Of a stretch of DNA of 64,000 nucleotides, positions 1 through 14,489 are shown in pieces. The DNA lies in contig OX465120.1 of NCBI GenBank assembly GCA_949987565.1, positions 2,108,093 to 2,172,092 on the forward strand, read 5' to 3'. The DNA is from Luidia sarsii (taxonomy: Eukaryota; Echinodermata; Asteroidea; Paxillosida; Luidiidae). The notes under the pieces are model-generated. The model worked only from the letters and a program-made list of their open reading frames with translations. It had not been told where the DNA came from and made no database searches. A program made the translations under genes and the position numbers. Each line of letters opens with the position of its first letter. Position 1 is the first letter of the stretch.

Positions 1-502
1 TTGTCAGAATGCGGTCATTCTTACACTAGTAGGGCCTGTTGAATCAGAGTTACAATGGACTTTTTTTATCGATGGGAGAGCTGTACAAGTTCGAAGGCCT
101 CGGGATTCGATCCCCCCCTTAATCGGTTGATGTTCTTTCTCAGAGTCAGAATGGCAAGGACACGAACGGGTTGGAAATGAGGACATCTTGGGTTGACAGG
201 CGACGTGCACGGGTACGAGTCGCGTATTGTATATAGTTAGACGATGACGGGGAAAGAGAGCGGAAAATCAAGTGGGAGTTCTTTGTTAGTAAATTAGGCA
301 GCTATCGGATCGAAGCACGCTTTAGAAAATGGGCAAAAGAGTGAGGGGCAAGATCATTCGTCCAACACTCTGTTCAGTTTCCTGAGGGATATGGGGAGTT
401 TGTGATGAATTTGGAGTGACGCAATTTTAAATAGTTTGGTTTTTGTTGACAATGGTAATTATTATATGAGGCGGTTTGTTGTCCTAATGCCGAATACGTT
501 TG

Positions 503-715
503 ACAGTGCAGACAGACAGACATATGGACAGGTAGGCAGACAAGCAGATAGACAGCATGCAGGCAAATGGGCTGACAGACAGACAAATGGGCAGGCAAGC
601 TGCGGACAAAAAGATTGAGAGAGAGGTGGGTAGACGCAGACAGACAGGCAGACGGGCAGGTAGACAGACGGATGGAAAGGCAGGTGGGCAGACAGACAGA
701 CAGACAGACACAAAC
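503..715. repeat. (CAGA)n-type microsatellite
   Basis: Imperfect repeats of GACA/CAGG/CAGA over about 210 bases. They create open frames on both strands by chance. Confidence 0.9.
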
Positions 716-1498
716 AGACGTTCCACCCACACAGATGAAGGAAACAGCCACGAACACTCCTATCAATACATTTTTATCGAACAAAATAAAATCTGAGGGA
801 TGTCAATGAGGTCGCATAAAAAAAATATTTCGTCATTACCGTGATTCTTCAAGACTGGCTCTTCCGTTGAGATCTGTGGTGAATATCCCAGACTGCAAGC
901 GTGTCAGGACAAGACAGGCGGTCACCGAATTCTAAGAAAGCCCGCCATCGCTCACAGCGTCCTGTCCAGTGGTCGAGTGCGGGGCGTCGGTGCCGTTCGC
1001 CGACGATAATGAGCGCCCCAAGGTAAGCGACTTAATTCGACGACGCGAACGCAGCCGAGCAATAACTGATTTATCCCGATGCGGCTTGGGCCGTATACGC
1101 CGAGAAGTGGCGTATAAATTGCCTCAACGGGCGCGATCCGCGGCCGGGAGTTGGTGGGGACGAACGCGCGCCCTGGACGGCACACGGAGGCGGTGCGAAC
1201 ACGGTGAGAGATTTGCCGGTACCCGTGTGATGTCTCTCGTTCACCTAATAGTTACTACTGTCTCCTCGTCTTGCTCTCTCTCTCTCTCTCGGCTCATTGT
1301 CTGAGATCACCCGATCAGAGCGGTCACCGGCTCTCAGTCTATGACGTCACTCGTAGACTGGTAAACACGCCCAATCATCCATCTCCTCTCCAGCCCCCCC
1401 CCCCATCCCACTCCCCCGCCGCATCCCCGAACCGTCATCCGTGAGAGGACGAACAAAGATACTTCGCGACGCCGGAATGAAGTGCGTCGACTTTACTG

Positions 1499-1878
1499 AG
1501 CCCCTACACAACATTGGCAAGATCGTAAAACACAAAAAGGTACACAGATTTACATGAAACGTATACAGTTTGAAGATGGTTATAATAGAAACCTCGCGCT
1601 GAAATATTTCTGTCTAAAATGCTGTATGTTGGGAGAAAAGAGTAAAAGAAATCGTTTACGTCTCGTACGAGATCTAAACTATTTTTTTCGGAACCGTACG
1701 GCGTTGAATGCTGCATTTCGGTCGCGAAACAAATGAAGCGGTATTCACGATTTTCTCGAGACTCGGTTGGCGGATTGAGCTGACATTTTCACAGGTGTGC
1801 TATTTCATGCATACGTTGGATCGGACAACCAATGGATGCTATTCTTTGATCTCGACCAATGTTGTGTAGGGGCTTTAA
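1499..1878. mobile_element. TTAA MITE family D, copy 1 (reverse)
   Basis: AGCCCCTACACAACATTGG at the left and CCAATGTTGTGTAGGGGCTTTAA at the right. The left TTAA is lost. The interior includes gctgacattttcacaggtg. Confidence 0.85.
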
Positions 1879-2093
1879 TAGCGACCGAACTCATGCATGC
1901 TTGCGTCGATCGGGTAGTACAGTATACCTTATACAGTATACCCGGCTTAGCTTAGGCTTCGGCTCCGGCTTCGTCTCTGTTATCCCAAAGCTGAAAAACA
2001 CCGAGGTCGGAGTTCTTTGTTGAAGTTGAAGCTTTGGGGAAAAGAAAACAAATCAGAACGCAGAATATAACTCCCGTTTTCATGACTTGTGCT

Positions 2094-2474
2094 TTAAAGG
2101 CCCTATCATAAGTATACAACATTGGTAAAGGTCAAAAGATTGCCACAGTTTGTGTGTTAAACCATTGAACATCTCCAAAAAGCAATCCTGTAAATGATTT
2201 AGCTCAAATGGTGATCTTAGAACGTAGAAAAAAAGGTAAAAAGCCGTCACGGTTTTTGCACCGTTCTGTAGTGTAAGAAATAGTTCATGACTTGTGAGTA
2301 ATAAACTGTTTGTCGATGTTTGAGTGAAGATTTCTAGGGAAGTACAGCAACCCAGACCGTAAGATTTCAACATGAGGATTCTAACATGACCATCTACAAA
2401 CTGTGTACATGAGAAGGAAATCTGTGGACATCGATGTTTTCCGATCTTCCCAATATGTTGTATTGGGCCTTTAA
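2094..2474. mobile_element. TTAA-flanked MITE family C, copy 1
   Basis: TTAAAGGCCC.. to ..GGGCCTTTAA, about 380 bases, with acaacattggtaaaggtcaaaa near the left end and cttcccaat.tgttgtatt near the right. TTAA is the probable target duplication. Confidence 0.85.
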
Positions 2475-3519
2475 AATAGATGAATACAATGCAGACAATG
2501 CCAGATCCTGATGAGCCTAAGCCGAGTTTTGGGAAAATGGCCTTATAGTGTTGGTCGTTCGCAGATCAGGAGTGGAATCGAGCAAAGAAGACAACCATAT
2601 TGTCCACATTCTTCTCGGTACACTTCCATCGCTGCTCCGTGCGAAAAAAAACGAGTTGAAAAAAAAAATACCCACTATAAGTCACGTGATGGCATGTTAC
2701 AGTACACAGTGGTCGCGCAATCAGTCTATTGCATGGCTGAACGTGCAGGCGGGTTGTTGTATAGTGTATAGTGTATAGTGTACAGTACTGTCTGTATAGC
2801 TTCGACTAGTCACCTTTTAATTCCTTTCTTCAATCGATTGTGCGTCTCATCTCAGCGTATGGTTTACGACGTATTGGCCGTAGCGCATTAATATCCCAGC
2901 GGGGTGTGCGGCTTAGAAACCCCGGAAATGGGACCGCGGATATCAACCCCGCAAGAAAAAAAAAGGTAACCCCTTTTCCCGCCAATGTGTCGGCCACAAA
3001 GGGCGGATAAATCTCCAGAGGGGGTAATGGGGGTGAAGGAACAAAGATCTCGGGGTCTTAAAGGGGCAACATGATCGCAGATGAGTGGATCCTCCGACAA
3101 CCAGCATCGGCAATAATCGCAAGAAATCCGCGCAAATTAGGGACCGAGGTTTTTTTGTTTCGTTTCGTGCGTAACTTAACTTTAAACGGTGGCTTAACGC
3201 GTGCACACGGATGAGTGGACGTTTGTTTCAGAAGAATTGTGAGAAAAGAAATTGCTGGAGAGAACTTTTTTTGAAGAAACATTTGAAGGAAAGGGGAATT
3301 CGGAGAAAGAAATGGAGGACGAGGAGGAAGCGGAGCTAGAGGAGCGAGCAGACTGACAGCAAGGGGGGAGGAGGAGGGGAGAGAATGAGGAGGAAGAGGA
3401 GGGGAATGAAGAACAAACGGAGGAAGAAGGGGAGGAGAAAGATGAGGAGGGCAAAATGTTTCTCGAGGTGAGAGGAAACAAGATTTTTGAATCAAAGAGG
3501 AGTACAAGGAGAAGATGAA

Positions 3520-3774
3520 GACTATGATGATGATGATGAAGATGATGATGATGGCGATGATTCACACGGCTGCATGGCAGAAGAGTTTCAGTAAGAATAA
3601 TTTGAAGGAGAAATTGCAGGAGATAACTTTGAAGAAGAATTTGAAGACTAGAAGAGGGAGAAGGAGGAGAAGATGATGAGAATGAGGGTGACGATGACTA
3701 TGATGACGATGGCAACGATTAAAATGACGACAATGACGGCAAGAGTGACGATGACGACGATGACAACGATGACA

Positions 3775-3811
<37 letters not shown>

Positions 3812-3837
3812 TAATAACGATGACGACGACCACGACA

Positions 3838-3895
<58 letters not shown>

Positions 3896-3956
3896 ACACG
3901 ACCACGAACACGACCACGAACACGAACACGACCACGGTCACGACCACGACCACGAA

Positions 3957-4009
<53 letters not shown>

Positions 4010-4074
4010 TCACGACCACGACTACGACCACGACCACGAACACGACCACGAACACGAACACGACCACGATCACA

Positions 4075-4129
<55 letters not shown>

Positions 4130-4132
4130 TGA
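3520..4132. repeat. GATGAT tract followed by a (CACGAC)n hexanucleotide array
   Basis: 3520-3560 is GAT-rich. 3770-4128 is almost pure CACGAC/CACGAA with few substitutions. Because the unit is six bases, all frames stay open and read as Thr-Thr, Arg-Gly or Val-Val repeats; none of these is credible as a protein. Confidence 0.95.
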
Positions 4133-4288
4133 TGATAATGACGATCGGGAGGATGTCGTTTAGTATACGATTCGATTTTCATTGTGACGCGTTTAGCAGA
4201 GAATGACCAATATGAAATTCCGAGAAGTCTCGGCACTCAATCTGACATTGTCATAATGATTATAAGGCCTATGCAAAGGGCTTGAAAA

Positions 4289-4540
4289 TTGTGACCCAGC
4301 ACAGCAACATGAGGAATGTCCCCCAAAACACTTTTCGAGTTAACAACGCCTAAAGTCAAAGTATCTTCTCAATTTGATTATTTTATTTTATTTTATTGTT
4401 TGTATTTTCTGAAAGTTAATGTATTGGAGGACATTTTGACATCATTTGAAAGTTAATTGTACACTCTTTCACATCATAAGAAAATCTCATAAATCTCAAA
4501 AGTGGGGGTTATTTCTCATTATGATGTGCCGGGTCACAAA
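4289..4540. mobile_element. MITE family A (GTGACCCGGCACAGC ends), copy 1
   Basis: About 250 bases with inverted ends: GTGACCCAGCACAGC at the left and the complement of GTGACCCGGCACAtc at the right. The left half has the cccaaaacacttttcgag block, the right half the ctcaaaagtggggg block. No coding capacity. Confidence 0.85.
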
Positions 4541-4891
4541 TGTTCATACTCTTATTGTAGGACCATGACAAAGGTAAGAATCCCGTGTGCTCCCACAACT
4601 CAACACTGATAAATACCGTTATGCAAATAATAGTATCATAAATATATTATCTTCCTCCAATTTATCAATTGGTCCCATGCCTACTTATCACACTTTTCAG
4701 GGTTGGGGATCTCGGGCTTAACTCTGTTTGCTGATGGGATAGAGGGCCGACTTCTGATCAGCATCATCATCCGTGGGGGGATTATGCATGGGGCAATGGC
4801 CGATATAGAAAGGCGCTGTGTGGATATCACGCGGATAGCATAGCCTCCCTCTCCCAGCGCTTATGGTAATGGTAGTCCCCGATTTTGAGCA

Positions 4892-5147
4892 TATGTGACC
4901 CGGCACAGCGACATGAGGAATATCCCACCAAAACACATTTTGAGTAAACAACGCCCGAAGTTAAAGTATCTTCACAATTCGATTACAAATCAATTTTCTT
5001 GTTTTTTATTTTCGGAAATGTTATGTATTAGAGGATATTATAGTTTGATATCATTTGTAAGCTAATGGTATAATCTTTCACATCATTAGAAAACCTTAAA
5101 ATCTCAAAAGTGAGGTTATTCCTCATAATGCTGTGCCGGGTCACATA
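4892..5147. mobile_element. MITE family A, copy 2
   Basis: Short form, about 255 bases, with ATGTGACCCGGCACAGC ends. It directly abuts copy 3, sharing the ATAT between them. Confidence 0.88.
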
Positions 5148-5664
5148 TGTGACCCGGCACAGCGACATGAGGAATATCCCACCAAAACACTTTTCGAGTA
5201 AACAACGCCTGAAGACAAAGTATCTTCTCAATTCGACAAGGATCTTCTCAATTGGTTTTTGGCGAATGATGTGAAAGAGTATACCATTAGCTTTCAAATG
5301 ATATGAAAATTATTTTCGTGTGAAATTTGTTGTAAATAGTACAAGGGGACTTCGCTCGTGCATTTGGTACCAAACACAATAATTATAGCAGCACCATTCT
5401 AACTCCTCGAAAGCGGCCATTCAAAAAGGCAGGAACTTAACATTTTCATGAAAACAGTACACAAACACTCCCCCGAAATCCTCGTTTTTCAACATTTAGA
5501 GACGGATATCGGAAAAATCCTTTGAACATAATATCCTCCGATACAATAACTTTCCGAAAAAAAAAATATATCGAATAGAGAAGATACTTTGACTTCAGGC
5601 GTTGTTTACTTTAAAAAGTGTTTTGGTGGGATATTCCTCATGTCGCTGTGCAGGGTCACATTTT
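5146..5664. mobile_element. MITE family A, copy 3 (long form, both ends alike)
   Basis: About 520 bases. Both ends carry the same half (gacatgaggaatatccc... and its complement), unlike copies 1, 2 and 6. The middle holds the block tacaaggggacttcgctcgt shared with copies 4 and 7. Confidence 0.85.
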
Positions 5665-6038
5665 CGGGTTTCAATAGAAAGTTGGAGATTCTGGCTGTTT
5701 CGTGCCCTTCGTCAAATTACCCCGATGGTGATATTCTAGTGGCAAATGGTAGCCACGGGATAGCTAAAACGTCAGGCCCACAACATTTTGAGAATCGTGA
5801 ATATCAGTAGGATATGTTAAGAGTATACACACGAGATGTCTCTTGGACAATGTATAAGGGGATTTGTGAGACTCATAGCGAATGCCAGTATGATGCGTTA
5901 AGCCCATTCACAAGACTTCTCACGAATAGGCAAACATCTAAGTATAGTCTTAAAAGTGTCTCTTGTGGCACACCCTCAAGATTATGTTGAGAGCGTTCGC
6001 GAGGTATAACTCGAGAATACCATGACGTGAGGGGTAAT

Positions 6039-6498
6039 ATATGTGACCGGCACAGCATAATGAGGAATAACCCCCACTTTTGAGATTTCGAGATTTTCTA
6101 ATGATGTGAAAGAGTATACCATTAGCTTTAAAATGATATCAAAATTATTTCCGTGTGAACTTTGTTATTAATAGTACAAGGGGACTTCGCTCGTTCATTT
6201 GGCACCAGACACAATAATAGCAGCACCAGTGGCCATTCAAAAAGGCAGGAACTTTACATTTTCATGAAAACAGTACACAAACACTCCACCGAAATCCTCG
6301 TTTCTTGAACATTTAGAGACGGATTTCAGACAAATCCTTTGGACGTAATATCCTTCAATACATTAACTTTCCGAAAAAAAAAGAAAAAAATTGAGAAGAT
6401 ACCTGTCGAATTGAGAAGATACTTTGACTTCAGGCGTTATTTACTCGAAAAGTGTTTTAGTAGGATATTCCTCAAGTCGCTGTGCCGGGTCACATATA
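6039..6498. mobile_element. MITE family A, copy 4 (long form)
   Basis: About 460 bases with inverted GTGACC(C)GGCACAGC ends. The left end is the ataatgaggaataacc half, the right end the gacatgaggaata half, with the long-form middle. Confidence 0.87.
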
Positions 6499-6749
6499 CA
6501 GATACTGATGATCGGCAGAGATACACTGTAGCAGGATATCTTTTAAGACAACTTGAAACGTCACGCAGATGTGCCACGATGCGTCAAGACGTCGCTTCAA
6601 ATTAACCCATTCAGCGCACTGCCTGAACAGGTAGTCTTGAGATACGCAGGAACGCAACAACGCGTCCTTTCACCTGCCAATTCTGAGCGGGCCTTGGTAT
6701 TTGCGTAGAGATGTTTGTGTCCCGGTCCTCACTTTGACGAACAACACAT

Positions 6750-7930
<1,181 letters not shown>

Positions 7931-8314
7931 AATAACCCTTTTAGGTATGATAGATGTCATTCCTTTGGGACGAACCAGAATTTTTCGGAGTCAAAAGCTA
8001 GAGTGCCACCCTATAGAAGTTAACGACCGTATTACACGCACGATTCGACACGATCCGCACAATGTGTCTCTATCGGCGAAGGTCGACTGACTTAGTTGAA
8101 GGGAACTATCGGCCAATCAGTTCCGGGAAATATCCAAGAGTCAAAACTCCGCCTCCTGCCCCCCCCCCCCAATAAAAAAAAAACAATCAGCTGATTTTCG
8201 TTTGTTTATTTTGCGTGTTCACTGCGCCTCTGTCAGATTAGAATTCTTATTCTTATTATTCCTATTTATTTATCTCATCCAACAGCAAACAAAATGCCAG
8301 TTACATGGTGATAA

Positions 8315-8578
8315 TTATGTGACCCAGCACAGCATAATGAGGAATAACCCCACTTTTGAGATTTTGAGGTTTTCTAATTGTGTGGAAGAGAATACCAATA
8401 GCTTTCAAGTGATATCAAAATATAATATCCTCTAATACTTAAAATTTCCGAAAATACAAAAAAGAAAAGAAAATTGATTTGTAATCGAATTGTGAAGATA
8501 CTTTAACTTCAGGCGTTGTTTACTCAAGAAGTGTTTTGGTGGGATATTCCTCATGTCGTTGTGCCGGTGTCACATATA
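8315..8578. mobile_element. MITE family A, copy 5 (short form)
   Basis: About 260 bases, TATGTGACCCAGCACAGC to its near complement, inverse orientation to copy 2. Confidence 0.87.
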
Positions 8579-9038
8579 TAAATAAATAAAACACTAATTT
8601 GATAAATTAATTTACAATGAAATAGTTAAATAAATGATGTATATCATTCATAGAACCAACATACATTAAAACAAAAGAAGAGAAGTACAATCTTACAAAC
8701 AAAGGCCATACAAACAACAAAAAGACAGACAGACAAACAGAAAACAAGCAAACGAGTACAACTATGCAAGAAGCAGAGATTCAAACCACAATCAATCAAC
8801 AATTCAGCACGTAGTCAAAGACTGAAACACAAACAGCACACTAAGTATTGAAAGTTGAAAGAGCTGCATGGACCTGGCGGCGAAAAGAATGCACGGAAGG
8901 AGCACCGAACACATAACACATCCCATGCAGCCTGTTGTAAGTGGATGAAATCCAGGAGAATGCAAAACATGGCAGTTTTCCTGCCTCTGATTACCCTCGA
9001 GAAGATTTTAGATTCGATATTTAATAGGGCACCATTCA

Positions 9039-9290
9039 TTTGTGACCCGGCACAACGACATGAGGAATATCCCACCAAAACACAATTTGAGTAAACAACG
9101 CCTGAAGTTAAAGTATTTTCACACTTCGATCACAAATCAATTTTCTTTCTTTTTATTTTCGGAAATTGTATTAGAGGATATTATATTTTGATATCATTTG
9201 AAAGCTAATGGTATAATCTTTCACATCATTAGAAAACCTCAAAATCTCAAAAGTGGGGTTATTCCTCATTATGCTGTGCCGGGTCACATT
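9039..9290. mobile_element. MITE family A, copy 6 (short form)
   Basis: About 250 bases with TGTGACCCGGCACAaC at the left and the complement of GTGACCCGGCACAGC at the right. Confidence 0.88.
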
Positions 9291-9325
9291 TCACCTTGAG
9301 ACCACTTGAGGTCATCATAATGACT

Positions 9326-9802
9326 CTGACCCGGCACAGCATAATGAGGAATAACCCCCACTTTTGAGATTTTGAGATTTTGAGATTTTCTAATGATGTG
9401 AAAGAGTATCCCAATAGCTTTCAAATGATATCAAAATTGTTTCCGTGTGAACTTTGTTGTAAATAGTACAAGGGGACTTCGCTCGTTCATTTGGTACCAG
9501 ACACAATAAATTATAGCAGCACCATTCTCCTCGAAAGCGGCCATTCAAAAGGCAGGAACTTTACATTTTCATGAAAACAGTACACAAACACTCCCCCGAA
9601 ATCTTCGTTTTTTCAACATTTAGAGACGGATTTCGGAAAAATCCTTTGGACATAATATCCTCCAATACATTAACTTTCCGAAAATACAAAAAAAACATTT
9701 TTTTTTTTTTTTATCGACTTGAGAAGATACTTTGACTTCAGGCGTTGTTAACTCGAAAAGTGTTTTGGTGGGATATTCCTCATGTCGCTGTGCCGGGTCA
9801 CC
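9326..9802. mobile_element. MITE family A, copy 7 (long form)
   Basis: About 475 bases, only 36 bases after copy 6. Long-form middle with tacaaggggacttcgctcgt near 9466-9485. Confidence 0.87.
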
Positions 9803-11039
9803 ATTTAGGTTCCATGTAAGTATTGACATCATTCACCGTGTAAAATTCGAACGTTTCAATTGGGATCAACTATTTCGACCGAATAATTACGTGACACCAT
9901 TCACCGTACGTGAGCAACCGAAGGTTGAGCTCATTCTAGGTTCAATCGACGATGCTCCATCCAGTCCACGTTCAACAAGGGCATAATAAACTCCATTATT
10001 AGTCTCTTGGGACTGATGGATGCCTTCTAAAAGCAAGGATGTATGAGCCTAATACCTCCTTGCTAAAAAAAAAAAAAAGAGAGAAACTTACGCAGGTGTT
10101 ACTGTGTACACAGGTGGAGTTTGACAAAGCATGGAAGCGATACTTTGACCTTCGCCAAAAAATAAAGGTGTACCGTATCTTTAAAATGGATACTTATTTG
10201 TACCGTGTTTGGGTCTAGTATTCGCCAACATTTCAGACCCGTGTGTAAAACACGAGCAAGGGGCTGACTATACTAAGATCTTGGCAGGTCCTTTGGCGCA
10301 AAAAAAAAAAAAAAAAAAAAAACAGGCCTCATTTCCGAGATCAAAACAAAATTCCCGCTGTGTTTGTCAGTGCCGGGGACAGCTAATTTGCTTTCGGTAC
10401 ACGACGAGATTATGACGAGCCTCGTCCCCGCCTCGAAATGTCGTCAGTCCGGCCTATCATCGATGTTGAATGTTTGCTTTTTCTGGAGAGGAGCTAGTAG
10501 CAGGGGGGATGTCACGCACGCACGACCGGGCGGGTGGGCGAACCGTTATGCGAACCGTACCGTACCGGCGCGCACCAGCGAACGCGTCTCGTTCAACAAC
10601 GTCTACATGACGCAGCGTGTAATAATGATCGTTCTCGATCGATGACGCAAATGGCCGCTATCGCGCGCGTATAGGCCTATGATTATAGTATTCGTGAGGT
10701 AGAAAACACTCTATTTAAAGGGTCGCCGCTGATTAGGCGAGATGTGGAGTGCATCGATCCAAAGACACCGGGCATTCTGGACGGCGGCTCACCCGTCTCG
10801 TACGATATTCAGTTAGCATAGGCATAAACAGAACTATTATTTAAGTCACTATCACCACTCTCGCCTTCCTTCCGCCGCACTTTTGGCTGTCCATGTAGAG
10901 GGTATGCCCGATTGCCTTCCTGTCTGTCTTCGTGCATTGTCTGTATTTCTCTGTAAGTCTTTGTTGAACCGTCTTCACCTGTCTGCCCTGTCTGTCTGTC
11001 TGTCTGCATACCTCTGTCTCTATCTTTCTGTCCTTCTCC

Positions 11040-11640
11040 CAAAGTGTCTTAGTCGTTTTCCTCTCTCACCCCTCTCTCTCTCTCCTTCTCTCTCTCTCAC
11101 CCTCTCGATCTCTCTGTTTTTCTCTCTCTCCGTCTCCCTCTCCCACCCTCCCTCCGTCCACCTCTCCCCGGCTTTCTCTCCCTCTCTATCTCTCTGTCTA
11201 TCCCCTTCTCCTCTCTCCCCTTCTCTCTCTCTCTCATTCGCTCCCTCTCTTTCTCTCTTTCTCTCTCCCTCCCTCTCTCTCTCCCTTTCTCCCTCCCTCC
11301 CTCTCTCTCTCCTTCTCTCTCTCTCTCCCTCCCTCTCTCTCTCTCCCCTATCTCTCTCCCCCTCTCTCTCTTCGCCCTCTCTCCCTCTCTCTCCCCCCTC
11401 TCTATCTCTCTCCCCCCTCTCTCCCCCTCTCTCCTTTCTCTCTCCCTCTCTCTCTCTCCCTCCCCTTCGTTCTCTCCCCCTCTCTCTCGCTCTCCCCTTT
11501 CTCTCTCCCTCTCTCTCTCCCTCCTTTCTCTCCCCCTCTCTCTCCCTCTCCCCTTTCTCTCTCTATCTCTCTGCCTCCCTGTGCCTCTTTCTCCATTTTG
11601 CCCCCCTCTCTCATCTCCTCTCTCCGTATCTCAGAGTTTG
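11040..11640. repeat. CT-rich (CTCTCC)n tract
   Basis: About 600 bases of almost pure pyrimidine on the + strand, with CTCTCTC and CCCTC units. Confidence 0.95.
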
Positions 11641-12559
11641 AGTCTCCTCTGTTCCACTGTCTCTCTCTCTCTCAAACCTCTCTTTCAGTTTCTGTCATCG
11701 GTTTTCCTTTTGTCCCCCTGGCTTTCTCGCCCTATCAATCTCGGTCTGTCGGTCTCTCTCAACTTGAAAGAGACAGTCACCTCAACTTCAACAAACCGAC
11801 TGTCACCTCAGCGTGCCCAACAAAGCGGGTTTAACAGGGCAGGCTCATCAGTCAACGCGCTCCGGTTGGCAGAGGTAAAAGCACAAAATGAGATCTTCAA
11901 TTCTCGGCGGGGGGTGGGAAACGGTACCTAATCAACGCGGTTTTGAAAACGAGCCGATAACAAAACAAGAAACCGGAAAAACAACTGAAGGTGAAAAGCG
12001 CAACGACGGGTTTGATAACGTCTTTTCCGCCAAGGCCAAGAGAGAGGTGAAAAACATATTGCCTCAACGTTTGTCTTGGTTTGTTTGTTTACGATTTTCA
12101 TCCGTAAGGTGGTAAACACATCAATGACGAATCTCTTGATCCTTCCACTTTAGCAAAAAAAACAACCTTCGGTCTCCTGAATTCCACCAGTTTTTATTAC
12201 GAGCCACCCCCTCTCCTAGCCTAATCAACCCGTCGTTTTTAAGCCGGACATCGGCCGGCGACTGTGCCAACACGCCGGGACGAGTGGACACCCTTATCGC
12301 TCTAATGGCCCGAGTAAGTGTCGTAAATGACTCCCCGCGTTATCTGAGCGACCGCACCCTGTTCCGTATCCAGTATACCCCTACCCCACTGACCCCTCCC
12401 TCCTTCCCTCCCTCCTCCCAACCCCCCATCCTCCCTCCCAACCCCCCTCCCTCCCCGGTCGTGCAAATGACCGGATGTCATTCACAGCCGATTGAAGCAG
12501 CGAAGCGCCAACCTTGATGTCTCGATCAGAGCATGACGCGCCGGGGTTTTTTTTTGCAA

Positions 12560-14109
12560 CAGAGAGAGAGAGGGGGGAAAGAGAGGGAGAGAGAGAGAGG
12601 GAGGGAGGGAGAAACAGAGGGAGGAGAGAGATGTGAAGCTAGAGGGAGAGAGAGGAGAGGGAGGGAGGGAGGGAGAAACAGACGGAGGAGAGAGATGTGA
12701 AGCTAGAGAGAGGGGAGGAGAGGGAGGAGAGAGAGGGAGGGAGGGAGAAACAGAGGGAGGAGAGAGATGTGAAGATAGAGAGAGAGGGGAGAGGAGGGGG
12801 AGGACCGAGAGCGGGAGGGAGGGCGAACCCAGAGGGAGGAGAGAGATGTGAAGCTAGACGAGAGAGCGAGGAGAGAGAGAGGGAGAGGGAGGGAGGGAGG
12901 GAGAAACAGACGGAGGAGAGAGATGTGAAGCTAGAGAGAGAGGGGAGAGAGAGAGAGAGAGGGAGGGAGGGAGAAACAGACGGAGGAGAGAGATGTGAAG
13001 CTAGAGAGAGGGAGAGAGAGGAGAGAGAGGGAGGGAGGGAGAAACAGAGGGAGGAGAGAGATGTGAAGATAGAGAGAGAGGGGAGAGAGGGAGGAGGAGA
13101 GAGGGAGGGAGGGAGAAACAGAGGGAGGAGAGAGATGTGAAGATAGAGAGAGAGGGGAGAGAGAGAGGAGAGGGAGGGAGGGAGGGAGAAACAGAGGGAG
13201 GAGAGAGATCGGGAAGATGAGAGAGAGGGAGAGAAGGGGAGAGGGAGGGGGGAGGGAGGAGAAACAGAGGGAGGAGAGAGATGGGAAGATAGAGAGAAAG
13301 GGGAGAGAGAGAGGAGAGAGAGGGAGGGAGGGAGAAAGAGGGAGATGGACAGGGATGGAGGGAGAAAGAGAGAGATAGGTGGAGAGAGGGAAGAGAGGAG
13401 GGAGAGGGGGTAGGACATGGTGAGAGTGGAAGGGAAAGAGGGGAGAGCGGGGTGATAGAGAGGGGGAAGAGGGAGAGAGAGATAGACGGGGGAGATAGAG
13501 AGGGGGAGAGAGGGATGGAGGGAGAAAGAGAGAGATAGGTGGAGAGAGGGGAGAGAGAGAGAGGAGGGGAGAGGGGTAGGAATGGTGAAAGAGGAAGGGA
13601 AAGAGGGGGTGATAGAGAGGGGAGAGAGGGAGAGGGAGATAGACGGGGAGAGAGCGGGAATGGGGAGAGTGAGAGGAGAGAGAGCAGCGTTAGACCGACA
13701 TAATTATATATACAAATATATTAAGATCGAGAAATACACATCCAGAGACAGAGAGACGGAAAGACTAGTATAGGAAAGGCAGGGAGAGGGACAGGACGAG
13801 GCAGAGGGGCAGAGAGACAGAGAGACAGAGGAAGAGCATAAGAGAAAGATACAGTCAGACAGAGGCGAGAATAGAGTCAGAGAAACAGACAGAGACAGAG
13901 AAACAGCCAGAGACAGAGAGGCACACAGACAAAGAGAAAAGGAAAGAGACAGAAAGAGACAGAGAGAGAAGGAGAGAATGAAAGGGAGAGAGAGAGAAAG
14001 AGAGAAAGAGAAAGACAGAAAGAGAGAGACAGAGTCAGAGGGAGGGTGAGGTAGAGAAGGAGGAAGTGAGAGGAGAGAGACAGAGAGGAGAGACAGGCAG
14101 GCAAGGCTG
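12560..14109. repeat. Homopurine minisatellite and AG-rich tract next to the gap
   Basis: Almost pure purine on the + strand. From 12600 to about 13300 an approximately 65-80 base unit repeats about ten times (GAGGGAGGGAGAAACAG, then GGAGGAGAGAGATGTGAAG). 13400-13700 holds a related second unit with GATAGAGAGGGG. 13780-14105 is AGAGACAG-like. Pure purine mirror repeats of this kind can form triplex DNA, which may explain the adjacent assembly gap. Confidence 0.9.
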
Positions 14110-14309
14110 NNNNNNNNNNNNNNNNNNNNNNNNNNNNNNNNNNNNNNNNNNNNNNNNNNNNNNNNNNNNNNNNNNNNNNNNNNNNNNNNNNNNNNNNNNN
14201 NNNNNNNNNNNNNNNNNNNNNNNNNNNNNNNNNNNNNNNNNNNNNNNNNNNNNNNNNNNNNNNNNNNNNNNNNNNNNNNNNNNNNNNNNNNNNNNNNNNN
14301 NNNNNNNNN
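14110..14309. other. Assembly gap (200 N)
   Basis: Exactly 200 unknown bases. A purine-rich AGAG-type simple repeat more than 1.5 kb long runs into the left side, a likely cause of the break, and HIPK exon A begins at the right side. The round size suggests a placeholder or rounded length. Confidence 0.99.
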
Positions 14310-14489
14310 CCTCCCAGTGTGAAGTCCAGCGTGCGGAGCATGGAGGTCTGCAAGCGGCCGGGCCAGATGTACGAGGCCAATGCGGCCGCCATCCCGGCCA
14401 GCTTTGCCGGCGTCATGCCCGTCACCTCCACCGCGGGCAACCTCAACATCGCCTTCAACAACCAGCTCAACGCTGCTCTACAGAATCAG
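14310..14489 (+). CDS. HIPK: HIPK family kinase, C-terminal region, exon A (5' edge lost in gap)
   Basis: Open in frame from the edge of the N gap to a clean donor (CAG|gtaaaa), 60 codons, ending in phase 0. The peptide has the HIPK landmark just after the kinase region: an S-V-K-S start, then MEVCKR, a P-V-T-S-T stretch and FNNQLN...NQ, matching vertebrate HIPK1/2 (MEICKR... FNNQL...HNQ). HIPKs are nuclear Ser/Thr kinases of the DYRK-related group that bind homeodomain factors and co-repressors. The kinase domain itself is not in this window. The true exon start is hidden in the gap, so the left boundary is artificial. It joins exon B in phase 0. Confidence 0.9.

Noticed and set aside
953..1340. 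CpG-rich segment as a promoter or first exon
   Set aside because: No TATA/Inr pair, no supported coding frame and no downstream exon; composition alone is not enough.
3562..4236. Long Arg-Gly, Val or Thr repeat proteins
   Set aside because: All frames are open because the DNA is a CACGAC hexanucleotide repeat; no splice or start context.
12639..13418. 259-codon - strand Ser/Leu/Pro frame
   Set aside because: Purine-repeat shadow.
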